Made by a program: the position numbers and the translations under genes. Shown in pieces: positions 35,834 through 44,329 of a stretch of 64,000 nt of DNA. The notes below the pieces were generated by a model. It worked only from the letters and a program-made list of their open reading frames with translations. It was not told the DNA's origin and ran no database searches. Within the stretch, counting starts at the first letter, position 1. Every line of letters starts with the position of its first letter. The stretch is from Schlesneria sp. DSM 10557 (lineage in GTDB: Bacteria; Planctomycetota; Planctomycetia; Planctomycetales; Planctomycetaceae), in the NCBI RefSeq assembly GCF_041860085.1, contig NZ_CP124747.1, positions 5,603,001 to 5,667,000 on the forward strand, read 5' to 3'.

Positions 35834-36397
35834 ATGAGCGAATCGAAAATCAAACCGGCTGATACGATCACCGTCCTTGTCACGAGGAGGATCCGAGATG
35901 GCGGAGATGATGCTTTCGAAGATGCTCTGAAACAATGGATCCCGCGACTGACCCGGTTTCCGGGACATCTGGGAGTTCAGATGTTGCGTCCCTTACAGGG
36001 TGATCGGGAATACGGTGCGGTCATCACCTTCCGGTCAACGCAGGACTGGGAAGCATTTCAGCAATCTTCCGATTACCGGCAGTTTCTCGAAGAGATCAAG
36101 CCCCTCCTTGATACAAATCCTGGGTTTGTCACTGCCAACGGGTTGGAGAGCTGGTTCTTACCTCCGGAAGATCGTGGTGCATCCCTGCCACCACGCTGGA
36201 AGATGGCGATTGTGACCTGGATGGGAGTGAGCTTTACGGTCTATACCGTGACGACATTGCTGGCCCCGTATCTGAGCAATTGGCCGTGGCTGCCGAGATT
36301 TCTGTTAAGCAACGCGTGTGTCGTTAGTGTACTGACATGGTGCGTGATGCCGGCTCTTACCAGCGTCTTTCGTTCGTGGCTTTCTCCGCGAACTTGA
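35834..36397 (+). CDS. Antibiotic-biosynthesis-monooxygenase (ABM) domain protein with C-terminal membrane helices
   Basis: About 187 residues. The N-terminal half is an ABM ferredoxin-like domain: ITVLVTRRIRDGGDDAFEDALKQW, FPGHLGVQMLRP and EYGAVITFRSTQDWEAFQQSSDY. Two hydrophobic segments at about residues 122-145 and 150-172 anchor it in the membrane. The domain type is found in small oxygenases and in regulatory or stress proteins, and no catalytic residue can be assigned. It lies 70 bases after the DUF1641 gene on the same strand and could be part of the oxalate/formate cluster. ATG 35834 has AGGTG nearby; ATG 35831 and GTG 35828 are alternatives. Confidence 0.75.
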   Translation: MSESKIKPADTITVLVTRRIRDGGDDAFEDALKQWIPRLTRFPGHLGVQMLRPLQGDREYGAVITFRSTQDWEAFQQSSDYRQFLEEIKPLLDTNPGFVTANGLESWFLPPEDRGASLPPRWKMAIVTWMGVSFTVYTVTTLLAPYLSNWPWLPRFLLSNACVVSVLTWCVMPALTSVFRSWLSPRT

Positions 36398-36452
36398 GGT
36401 TTAATAGCATCGTTCCGGTCGCCGCGCGATGTTCAACGGAAGTATGTTTGCT

Positions 36453-37670
36453 ATGACTGATCAGCCATCCAACGCATCCAACGCATCCAACGAATCCTCG
36501 CCTGATCCCGCCACAATCGCCGCTCGAGCCGGGTTGGCCCCCCCGTTCACAACGCGATCGAGTTCTCCTCCAATCTATATGACCACGGCGTTCGACCTCG
36601 AGTCGCTCGAGCAGCTCGATTCCGTCGTGGGAGGGCGAGAGAAAGGGTACATCTACACCCGTGACGGCAACCCGAACCATGAAGCGTTCGCAACCGATGT
36701 GGCTCAACTGGAACATGCCGAATCGGGAGTTGTCACCGCGTCCGGTATGGGTGCTCTGACTGCGATTCTGATGGCCACCGTGAAGACGGGTGACCATGTC
36801 CTCGCGGCCCGCGTGCTGTACGGTCGCACGGGGCAGCTACTCGCTCATCTGGCAGCCTCATTCGGCATCCATGTGACTTACTTCGATGTCGAGGATGTGG
36901 ACTCACTCAAGTCACTCATCACACCTCAGACGCGGCTGTGCATTGTGGAATCGATCTCCAATCCACTGCTCGAAGTGGCCGACCTGCCGGCGATCGCAGC
37001 CATTCTGGATCAGATACCCCTGCTGGTCGACAACACGTTCGCAACGCCATGCCTGCTGCGACCGATAGATCATGGTGCGTCGCTGGTCTGGCATAGCGTC
37101 TCCAAATATCTGAACGGACACGGGGATGTCATGGCGGGTATCGTCGTCGGGCCGGAGGGTCTCATTCGCAAGATTCGAGCCATGTCCAGTCTTTACGGAG
37201 TGAACGCCAACCCATTCGAGTCATGGCTGGCCGCACGCGGACTTCGAACTTTGCCCCTGCGTATGCAGCGAGTTTCCGAGACGGCTCTCGAGGTGGCGCG
37301 GTTTCTGGAAGGTCATCCACACGTTGCGAAGGTCTACTACCCGGGGCTGAGCAGTCATCCAAACTTTGAACGTACTCAACGACTTTTGCCGCATGGACAA
37401 GGTGGGATGCTGGCTTTTGAAATCACCGGTGGTCGACCAGCGGTGGACGTGTTGTTTCGGCGGTTAGCTGAAGTAATTCCCTTCTCCCCCACGTTGGCGG
37501 ATGCACGGACAACAATGTCCTATCCGGCAGGAACTTCCCACAAATTCATGAGTTCCGCATCGCGAGCGGAATATGGAATCGGAGATGGTCTGGTTCGACT
37601 ATCGATTGGGCTCGAGGCACCTGACGATCTTAACCGGGAACTCGGTGCTGCGCTCACATCCCATGTTTGA
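36453..37670 (+). CDS. Cys/Met metabolism PLP-dependent enzyme (cystathionine gamma-synthase/lyase family)
   Basis: 405 residues. Family blocks include PPIYMTTAFDLES, YIYTRDGNPNHEAF, ASGMGALTAILMA, the VDNTFATPCLLRP strand and SVSKYLNGHGDVMAG with the PLP Lys. The C-terminal SLGYG-like region reads YPAGTSHKFMSS, followed by VRLSIGLEAPDDL. Members include cystathionine gamma-synthase, cystathionine lyase, O-acetylhomoserine sulfhydrylase and methionine gamma-lyase, which cannot be separated here. The first 20 residues contain an Asn-Ala-Ser repeat from a 9-base DNA repeat. ATG 36453 has GGAAG upstream at somewhat long spacing; ATG 36429 is an alternative. It follows the ABM gene by 55 bases. 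Confidence 0.88.
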   Translation: MTDQPSNASNASNESSPDPATIAARAGLAPPFTTRSSSPPIYMTTAFDLESLEQLDSVVGGREKGYIYTRDGNPNHEAFATDVAQLEHAESGVVTASGMGALTAILMATVKTGDHVLAARVLYGRTGQLLAHLAASFGIHVTYFDVEDVDSLKSLITPQTRLCIVESISNPLLEVADLPAIAAILDQIPLLVDNTFATPCLLRPIDHGASLVWHSVSKYLNGHGDVMAGIVVGPEGLIRKIRAMSSLYGVNANPFESWLAARGLRTLPLRMQRVSETALEVARFLEGHPHVAKVYYPGLSSHPNFERTQRLLPHGQGGMLAFEITGGRPAVDVLFRRLAEVIPFSPTLADARTTMSYPAGTSHKFMSSASRAEYGIGDGLVRLSIGLEAPDDLNRELGAALTSHV

Positions 37671-37825
37671 AGTGGGACACTAGGCGAATCCCAACGCGCT
37701 CAGATATCATTGTGCTTCGCACTCAATCCTCTAAGTCAGAATCGAGCTGGTCACCTTCTTCAGAGGTGGGAACCGGTCGGAACTGACTTTTTGCCCGTTC
37801 GAGCATAACAGGAAAGTAGTACTCA

Positions 37826-38572
37826 ATGAGATGTTTTGGATTGTTGGTCGTTTGTGCCGTCTTCTTCAGTTCCATTGAGGCAGCGGATTTCCCTCGCGAG
37901 AAATTTGACGACTCGGCATTCGAGACGATCTTTGATGGCAAGTCGCTGAAAGGCTGGCACGTCAGTACACAGACAGGGCACAGTGCGGCGAGTATGCATA
38001 CCAGCGGGGGACGCTGGAAGCTCGAAGACGGTGCCATCATCGGCAGTCAGGACATTCCCGGAAACGGGGGAATCATTCTGACAGACCGGGCGTTTGGAAA
38101 CTTCGAAGTAATCGTCGAAATGAAGAATGACTTCGGACCCGACAGTGGTCTGTTCCTGAGAAGCAACGAACGGGGGCAGGCTTACCAGTACATGATCGAC
38201 TACCACGATGGTGGAAATCTCGCCGGCATCTATGGCGAAGGCCTGTCGGGCGGTATCCACCACCGCAACTTCGATTTCCTCGACGCCGTCACCAAAATCA
38301 AAACGAAAGACTCACTCATTCCCTGCCCGGTTCAGCCGGCTGACTGGCCTCAATTCTGGAAGCACGGCGAATGGAATGAACTTCGTGCCCGGATTGAAAG
38401 CAATCCCCCGAAGATCACCACCTGGATCAATCAGGTGAAGTTCATGGAGTTCACCGATACAGAGAAGCGGCATTCGGACACGGGAAGTATTGCGCTTCAG
38501 GTCCATGGCGGCGGGGACTATACAAAACAGTATGTCCGTTACCGGAACGTCCGTGTTAAAGAGTGGAAATAG
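37826..38572 (+). CDS. Secreted DUF1080 protein (3-keto-disaccharide hydrolase-like)
   Basis: 248 residues with a signal peptide (cleavage near IEAAD). The DUF1080 domain is seen from FETIFDGKSLKGWHV, then WKLEDGAIIGSQ, GGIILTDRAFGNFEVIVEMKN, SGLFLRSNERGQAYQYMIDYH and the C-terminal GSIALQVHGGGDYTKQYVRYRNVRVKEW. The fold is a concanavalin-like beta sandwich; characterised members act on 3-keto sugars. AGGAAA lies 10 bases before ATG 37826. A second DUF1080 gene follows on the same strand, suggesting a shared polysaccharide or oligosaccharide substrate. Confidence 0.88.
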   Translation: MRCFGLLVVCAVFFSSIEAADFPREKFDDSAFETIFDGKSLKGWHVSTQTGHSAASMHTSGGRWKLEDGAIIGSQDIPGNGGIILTDRAFGNFEVIVEMKNDFGPDSGLFLRSNERGQAYQYMIDYHDGGNLAGIYGEGLSGGIHHRNFDFLDAVTKIKTKDSLIPCPVQPADWPQFWKHGEWNELRARIESNPPKITTWINQVKFMEFTDTEKRHSDTGSIALQVHGGGDYTKQYVRYRNVRVKEWK

Positions 38573-38754
38573 CTTCTGCGCTCCGGAAAAATTGACGGGA
38601 CTCACCTGCGTCAATCAGGGAGTTGTCTGTTCCCCCGCATATCTGCATGTGGGGGTGTCGATTGAAGTCCCACATTACGGTCGCACATTTCAGTTGCCGG
38701 TACCTTCAAATTTTTCTGTTATTGAATTCTGTCATTGATGAGGAGTCGCGTCTC

Positions 38755-39732
38755 ATGAGTCGTACATGGATTACCTCTGCCATCGTGTGCGGGTTGCTCG
38801 CTGGCACACCGTTGATGAGTCAGGACAAACCAAACGCCAAGCTCGCGTTCCTCGACTCAAAGTCGGCTGGTCCCGACTACCAGATTCAAGGTGAATACAT
38901 CGGCAAAGTGAACGGGAAGACGATCGGGGCGAACGTGATTGCTCGTGGAGACGGCAAGTTCCACGTTGTCGCGTTCCCGGGGGGCCTGCCGGGCGCGGGT
39001 TGGGAACCTGGTACTGCAGAAAAGATCCAGCTCGATTTCGAGACAAAAGACGGGGTTGTCAAAGCCGTTGATCAAGGCAATGAAACGACCATTTCCAATG
39101 GAATTATCTATGTGAAACATGGTGATTACAAAGGTGAACTGAAGCGACTCCATCGCGAATCGCCCACGTTGGCCAAGTCGGCACCTGAAGGGGCGATTGT
39201 CCTCTTCAACGGGACCAATACCGATCAGTGGGAACCGGGTAAGCCTGAGGACGTAGGACTGATGGGAGTGGGAACTCGCACGAAAAAGGTCTTCACCGAC
39301 TATCACCTGCATCTGGAATTTCGCACGCCGTTCATGCCAAATGCCACCGGACAGCAACGTGGTAACAGCGGGTTGTATCTGGGTGACCAGTATGAATGTC
39401 AGATTCTCGACTCGTTCGGTCTGGAAGGACTGGACAACGAGTGCGGGGGAATCTATCGCAATGCAAAGCCCAAGGTGAATATGTGCTACCCGCCACTCGC
39501 GTGGCAGACGTACGACGTGGACTTCACCTGTGCCAAATTTGATGCCGATGGAAAAGTGACCGCTCCGGCGCGAGCCACGATCCGCCACAACGGCGTCGTC
39601 ATCCATGACAACATCCCGCTTTCCCCGACCCCCGGGGGAAAGCAGTCGGACGAGAAACCCGGAGCCATTTTCCTGCAGGATCATGGTGACCCGGTTCGCT
39701 TCCGAAACATCTGGCTTGTCGAGAAGAAGTAG
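38755..39732 (+). CDS. Secreted DUF1080 protein, second copy
   Basis: 325 residues with a signal peptide. It has an extra N-terminal beta-rich region of about 130 residues (YQIQGEYIGKVNGKTIGANVIARGDG) before the DUF1080 domain (GAIVLFNGTNTDQWEPG, DYHLHLEFRTPFMPNATGQQRGNSGLYL, YECQILDSFG and GAIFLQDHGDPVRFRNIWLVEKK). It is predicted to be periplasmic and to bind or cleave modified sugars. TGAGGAG lies 10 bases before ATG 38755, which decides the start against ATG 38623. A stem-loop at 39807-39832 may end the transcript. Confidence 0.87.
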   Translation: MSRTWITSAIVCGLLAGTPLMSQDKPNAKLAFLDSKSAGPDYQIQGEYIGKVNGKTIGANVIARGDGKFHVVAFPGGLPGAGWEPGTAEKIQLDFETKDGVVKAVDQGNETTISNGIIYVKHGDYKGELKRLHRESPTLAKSAPEGAIVLFNGTNTDQWEPGKPEDVGLMGVGTRTKKVFTDYHLHLEFRTPFMPNATGQQRGNSGLYLGDQYECQILDSFGLEGLDNECGGIYRNAKPKVNMCYPPLAWQTYDVDFTCAKFDADGKVTAPARATIRHNGVVIHDNIPLSPTPGGKQSDEKPGAIFLQDHGDPVRFRNIWLVEKK

Positions 39733-39806
39733 CACCCCTCTAGCTCAGATGGTCGCTCTGGCCGTCGTTGCGGGATGCTGAGGGTAAAGGGATTGCCCAT
39801 CAGACC

Positions 39807-39832
39807 CTCCACGCCCCCTTCAGGGTGTGGAG
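39807..39832 (+). terminator. Possible terminator hairpin after the DUF1080 gene
   Basis: CTCCACGCCC (39807-39816) pairs with GGGTGTGGAG (39823-39832), with one G-T pair and a 6-base loop. Only a short T-containing tail follows, so efficiency is doubtful. Confidence 0.4.
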
Positions 39833-39971
39833 TGGTTGATGTACCGTCTCGCACTTGGCTGATCAATGACCATGGCGATGAGAGCTGTCGTTCATGTCGC
39901 TCGGGCGGGTAATGACTCGCCGGGTGATTACGACATCGCTCAGCGATTCCTCAGTGATAGATTGAGTCTCG

Positions 39972-41492
39972 ATGTCGACGACACCCCCGCCTCCGCTCCT
40001 TGATTGTCGAAAGATCGGTGTTCGCTATGGGGGCGTTGTCGCGCTCACCGATGTCGACCTGAGTCTGCAAGCAGGCGAAGTTCACGGTGTCGTTGGTTGT
40101 AACGGGGCTGGTAAAAGTACCTTGATGAAGGTTCTGGCCGGCGTGGTGCCGGACTATACAGGCGAGATTCTGCTGGACCAGAAACCCGTCCGATTAAGTT
40201 CACCGCGCGAGGCACTGTCCCATGGCATCGCCATGGTCTATCAGGAATTGTCTGGCATCGAGCAGCTTTCCGTCGCCGAAAATCTGTTTCTCGGACGGCA
40301 GCCGGTCACCGCCTGGGGGCAGGTCAACTGGCAGGCGATGAACCGCAAGGCGACAGAAGCACTCGCGCAGCTCGACATCCACATCGACGTCAGGAAGCGG
40401 CTGGGCGACTTCCCCCTGGTGATTCGCCAGATGGTAGAAATTGCCCGGGGACTCGACAGTGGTGCAAGGATCCTGATCCTGGATGAGCCGACCAGCGCGC
40501 TCAGTCTGCCCGAAGCGAAACGGCTGTTTGAGCTGATCAAACGCTTGCAGACGCGAGGAGTCTCCATTGTCTTCATCAGTCACTTTCTGGAGGACGTACT
40601 GGCGATTTGTGACCGCGTCACCATCATGAGAGACGGGCGAAAGCTGGCGACTCGCCCCGCGTCCGAGTTAAATCGGGCCACGATTCTCAGTCAGATGGTC
40701 GGTGCGGGCGAAGACGCGTCGTCAGAGGAATGCATCGAAACTATTCTGCCCGCTGCCGTATCGGGCGTTCCCCGAATCGAATTGAAGGGACTGACACGTG
40801 CAGGGCTATTTGATGAGATTCACCTGGACGTGAAGCCGGGTGAGTGTCTGGGGCTGTATGGTTTTGTCGGGGCAGGCCATCAGGAACTGACACACGCCAT
40901 TGCGGGAGCATTGCGTTTTGAACGGGGAGAGATCCTGCTGGACAGCAAATTATTCCGCACGGGAGATGTCGCCACGTCCGTGAAGGACGGAGTTGTGCTG
41001 GTGGCGGCAGATCGCGCGGCAACGCTGGCTCGTCGTGCACCGATTGCACACAACATGACGCTGGCTCACTTGCAGAAGAACCTGGGCAACTGGATCGTTC
41101 GCCATCGGGAACTGAGCGTCTGTCGTCCAATGCTGGAAATCGTCGGCTGTCGACCTCCTAACCCGACTCTCCGTGCCGGTGCATTGTCGGGCGGAAATCA
41201 GCAGAAAGTCGTCCTGGCCAAGTGGCTGTTGGGGCCGATCCGGGTACTCCTGCTGGAAGAACCCACTCGGGGGATGGACGTACACGCCAAGGCGGAAATC
41301 ATGGAACTGGTCGCGAAACAGAAACGACAGGGGGCCGCAGTGATCCTCGCGTCCACTGAGCCGGAACTGGTCCTCGCCCACGCTGACCGGATTGCGACGT
41401 TTGCGAGAGGCAAGGTGACGCATGTCTTCGGTGAAGGGCGCGTGACCAAACATGATTTGATGCGAAACGCCGAAATCGAATCTCAAAACTGA
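39972..41492 (+). CDS. Sugar-type ABC transporter ATP-binding protein (RbsA/MglA-like), two fused ATPase domains
   Basis: 506 residues. The first nucleotide-binding domain has Walker A GCNGAGKST, Walker B ILILDEPTSALS and VFISHFLEDVL with the switch His. The second has the degenerate P-loop GFVGAGHQEL usual for RbsA-type proteins, the signature LSGGNQQKVVLAKWL and Walker B VLLLEEPTRGMDV. The family powers uptake of ribose, xylose, galactose and related solutes with separate permease and binding proteins. None of these partners lies in the window: the next gene is on the other strand and the previous ones encode DUF1080 proteins. It may use a permease elsewhere. ATG 39972 gives the standard N-terminus. 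Confidence 0.9.
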   Translation: MSTTPPPPLLDCRKIGVRYGGVVALTDVDLSLQAGEVHGVVGCNGAGKSTLMKVLAGVVPDYTGEILLDQKPVRLSSPREALSHGIAMVYQELSGIEQLSVAENLFLGRQPVTAWGQVNWQAMNRKATEALAQLDIHIDVRKRLGDFPLVIRQMVEIARGLDSGARILILDEPTSALSLPEAKRLFELIKRLQTRGVSIVFISHFLEDVLAICDRVTIMRDGRKLATRPASELNRATILSQMVGAGEDASSEECIETILPAAVSGVPRIELKGLTRAGLFDEIHLDVKPGECLGLYGFVGAGHQELTHAIAGALRFERGEILLDSKLFRTGDVATSVKDGVVLVAADRAATLARRAPIAHNMTLAHLQKNLGNWIVRHRELSVCRPMLEIVGCRPPNPTLRAGALSGGNQQKVVLAKWLLGPIRVLLLEEPTRGMDVHAKAEIMELVAKQKRQGAAVILASTEPELVLAHADRIATFARGKVTHVFGEGRVTKHDLMRNAEIESQN

Positions 41493-41588
41493 CTCGCTGT
41501 CGCCGTCATGTCCACCCTCACCAGTGAGTCAGGTCAGTGGGCGACTTCGCCGGGCGTTTGCGGAATCGAATGAAAAACGCTGTGGGAC

Positions 41589-44204
41589 TCATTTTCCTTT
41601 CGAGAGACTCTTTTCGAGCGCATCAAACTGAGGCTTAAAATCCTTGCCCCCCAGTTCCGGGTACAGGACTTTGGTAATTTCCAGCAGTTTCCGTCCTTCA
41701 TCAAGTTGATTCAGACGCACGTAACACTGAAGGACTTCGGACCGAGCTGTCATCCATTCGGTTGTCCCCGGCTTGGTGAGTGTTTCAACCCGCCGCCAGA
41801 GTTGCTGAGCCACCTTCTGTGCCTCAGTCGCTGGCGATTCACTGAGGAGTGCTGCCAATTGCCGTTGCTTTTCAGGGTGTCTGGAGGTGGCCTCCGACAG
41901 GGACCGAGCGAACTCGAGAGCTTCTGAAACCTGGCCTGTGATCAGGTAGGCGTTCACGAGATTCTGCTGAAGTTGTTCCTTCTGGGCCTCTGAGAACTTG
42001 TCCGGCTGGGTCAATAATTTCTGACCAGCCCTGATCACAAGACGTGCGAGCGGAGGACGTTCATCGACAGGAGCCGCGACCGTAACACTGGAAAGCTGAG
42101 CGACAATCTCCAACTGTTCGGCAGGTGAAAGCGAAGAACTCTCAAGAATTTTTCCGGCCTCGACAAAGTTTCCGTCCCGCGCGAGCAGCAGGATTTCAAA
42201 TGGAACGGTCCGTGACTTGAGAGTCGCAATCGCTTCGTGACCGTCCGTACGGGAGGCATTGCGAGCTGTAAATTGTTCGACGCGATTTAACCATGCGCGG
42301 GCCTGCTCGTATCGAGATGCCTTCGCCGAAGTGCGAGCTGCATCCTTTGAGGGCGAAGATCCTGACGTCGAATTTTCCGTTTGTGAAGCGTCTGCCTCCA
42401 TCAGCAGAATCGAGACGAACCTGAGCGCAATATCGGCGTGGGTTGTCGACCATACTTCTGCCGGTGGTGCGCCAGCTTCCAAGTATTTTGAAAGTGTCTC
42501 GATCGCGGCTTGCGTGATCTCGGTGGAAGGAACCTGCCGCTCGCGCATGCGGCGCAGAATCGCCTCATATGATCTCGCAACCCCCGCCATGGCTTCGAGT
42601 GCCCGGGGGTGGTCTGCTGCGACTTGGAGGTACAGCGGAAGTGCTGCTGTCGACTGAAGTCGCTGTTCCTCTAACTGTCCTTTGAGGAAACGGACTTCAT
42701 TCGCGGTTTCATCCAGAGGGTAATCGGTCAGGTGTCGATCCAGAGCCTCGGTGTAGGAACTGCGTCGCGCCAGTGTTCGGTTGGCGTCATAGGCTCGTCC
42801 GAGGGAGTATGTCCCTAAGAGATGAAAGTTTGCCGATCGGGGCGACGCGGGGTAATCCTGGACCAAACGAAAATACTCTGTTGCGGCAGCGTCAAACTTC
42901 TTGCCGTTCAACAGGATGGATGCTCCCGTGGAACCCAGTTCCATCGCCAGATCGGTTTGACCATGGCTCTGAGCGACCTTTTCCGCTGCGGAGTATTTAC
43001 TGACCGCTTCTTCAAATCGGCCGGATGTGAAGTCGGTTCGAGCCTGTTGCATCAGGGTGTCGAGTTCCGGCCCGTACTGATGCGCTGATTTGGAGTCGGC
43101 CCAGAGGACGTGGCAACGTCGAGCCCAGTAGCCGCCGACTTGCTGCTCACACCGTTCGATCGCCGCCGCAATCTGTTCCGCCAGCTCATCGGAAAGAGCT
43201 TCCTGTTTCTTTTCGATCGTCACATCGCGCAAGGCAATCAGCGAACGGGTTCGCAGAAACCAGAGCTCTCCGGTCAGTCGACGTCGCTGGCTTCGGACCT
43301 TCACGAGGAGATCAGCCGCGTCGATGGGACGCTGCTGGTCGAGCAGAATACGGGTCTGTTCTGCCAGCATTTCATCCGATGGCCCGGCTTCAGTCTTCTC
43401 TGCAGTTCCGATGACAAGGCCGATCAGTTCGGTCGCCCGGTCGAGCCTGCCTGCCAGTCTGGCACAGGTGGCCAGCAGGATCCGAGCGCGTGTCTGAAGA
43501 GGTTCGTCGGCAACTCCGACCAGTTGTTTCATGTACTGCTCGGCGCTGGCAACATGGGCCGCTCGGTCGGCGGAGTCAGGGGATGCCAGTTCAGCCAGAT
43601 TTCGATAGCTCACGCCCAGTTCCCAACGGACCTGGTGCAGGAGCAGTCGCATCTGGTGATTTGTCGGTCCACTGGTATCCGCTTTTTTTCCGGTCATATC
43701 CGCCGGGGGATCTGCGAGCGTCTGCTCGATCGGACGCAGAATTTCGATCCCTGTGATGGCAGTGGAATGAGCCCGTTCCAGCAGTACTTCGTCGTAAGGA
43801 TGAAACTCCCGTTCGGCCCGCATCCAGGTGCTCTCTGCGATCCAGACGGATGCGAGTTGAGTTCGCAGAAGCAGCATCACGCGCGGGTTCAGGGAGGCCT
43901 GATCCAGACGTTCTTCAATCAGTGTTCGCGCTTGGATCCATGAGGCGTCTCGCTGGTCATTGGGCAAATTTCCGGCCTGTTCAGCCAGCGTGCGGGAAAG
44001 CTGAATCGTGAGTTCATTCTGTTCAGTCGGGAGGATCGACGGATCGGACAATCTCGACATGGCGTCGGCGATCGCGATGGCATGGAGGCTGCGCTGGCGA
44101 AGCTGTTCGAAATATCGGACGAGATTCTCATCTGCCTGGCCGAGGGACGTATGCAGCACAAGGAAGAAAAAGAGTGCAATCAGTCGAAGACGGCCGTATC
44201 GCAT
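41589..44204 (-). CDS. Large secreted TPR-like repeat protein
   Basis: 871 residues. A signal peptide (FFFLVLHTSLGQAD) precedes an almost fully helical protein. Tetratricopeptide-like units are clearest in the middle, such as FTSGRFEEAVSKYSAAEKVAQSHG and LNGKKFDAAATEYFRLVQDYP, and near the end (LITGQVSEALEFARSLSEA and LRLNQLDEGRKLLEITK-like). TPR arrays hold protein complexes together; no catalytic domain was seen. It starts 126 bases downstream of the DUF11-like gene, with a terminator between them, so the two are probably separate transcripts that may act in the same envelope structure. The ATG at 44204 starts the signal peptide directly. Confidence 0.8.
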   Translation of the reverse strand: MRYGRLRLIALFFFLVLHTSLGQADENLVRYFEQLRQRSLHAIAIADAMSRLSDPSILPTEQNELTIQLSRTLAEQAGNLPNDQRDASWIQARTLIEERLDQASLNPRVMLLLRTQLASVWIAESTWMRAEREFHPYDEVLLERAHSTAITGIEILRPIEQTLADPPADMTGKKADTSGPTNHQMRLLLHQVRWELGVSYRNLAELASPDSADRAAHVASAEQYMKQLVGVADEPLQTRARILLATCARLAGRLDRATELIGLVIGTAEKTEAGPSDEMLAEQTRILLDQQRPIDAADLLVKVRSQRRRLTGELWFLRTRSLIALRDVTIEKKQEALSDELAEQIAAAIERCEQQVGGYWARRCHVLWADSKSAHQYGPELDTLMQQARTDFTSGRFEEAVSKYSAAEKVAQSHGQTDLAMELGSTGASILLNGKKFDAAATEYFRLVQDYPASPRSANFHLLGTYSLGRAYDANRTLARRSSYTEALDRHLTDYPLDETANEVRFLKGQLEEQRLQSTAALPLYLQVAADHPRALEAMAGVARSYEAILRRMRERQVPSTEITQAAIETLSKYLEAGAPPAEVWSTTHADIALRFVSILLMEADASQTENSTSGSSPSKDAARTSAKASRYEQARAWLNRVEQFTARNASRTDGHEAIATLKSRTVPFEILLLARDGNFVEAGKILESSSLSPAEQLEIVAQLSSVTVAAPVDERPPLARLVIRAGQKLLTQPDKFSEAQKEQLQQNLVNAYLITGQVSEALEFARSLSEATSRHPEKQRQLAALLSESPATEAQKVAQQLWRRVETLTKPGTTEWMTARSEVLQCYVRLNQLDEGRKLLEITKVLYPELGGKDFKPQFDALEKSLSKGK

Positions 44205-44253
44205 TTCGTTTCGAATCCTCGCACATCGCCGGCCAACAGGAAATTGTCCTCAT

Positions 44254-44292
44254 GACAAGAAAGATGCCCCGGAAGCGGTTGCTCCGGGGCAT
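44254..44292 (-). terminator. Rho-independent terminator after the DUF11-like gene
   Basis: On the minus strand ATGCCCCGGA (44292-44283) pairs with TCCGGGGCAT (44273-44264) around a 9-base loop, followed by CTTTCTTGTC. It lies 38 bases past the stop of the 44330-47203 gene. Confidence 0.75.
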
Positions 44293-44329
44293 TATACGTC
44301 TGAAAACTCAGGATTTCTCAACAGCCTGA

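Noticed and set aside
39738-39760. TAGCTCAGATGGT, like the D-arm of a tRNA
   Set aside because: No acceptor stem, anticodon arm or GGTTCGAATC-type T-arm follows at the right distance.
43110-43943. 277-codon plus-strand frame across the TPR gene
   Set aside because: Shadow frame; the minus-strand protein has a signal peptide and repeats.
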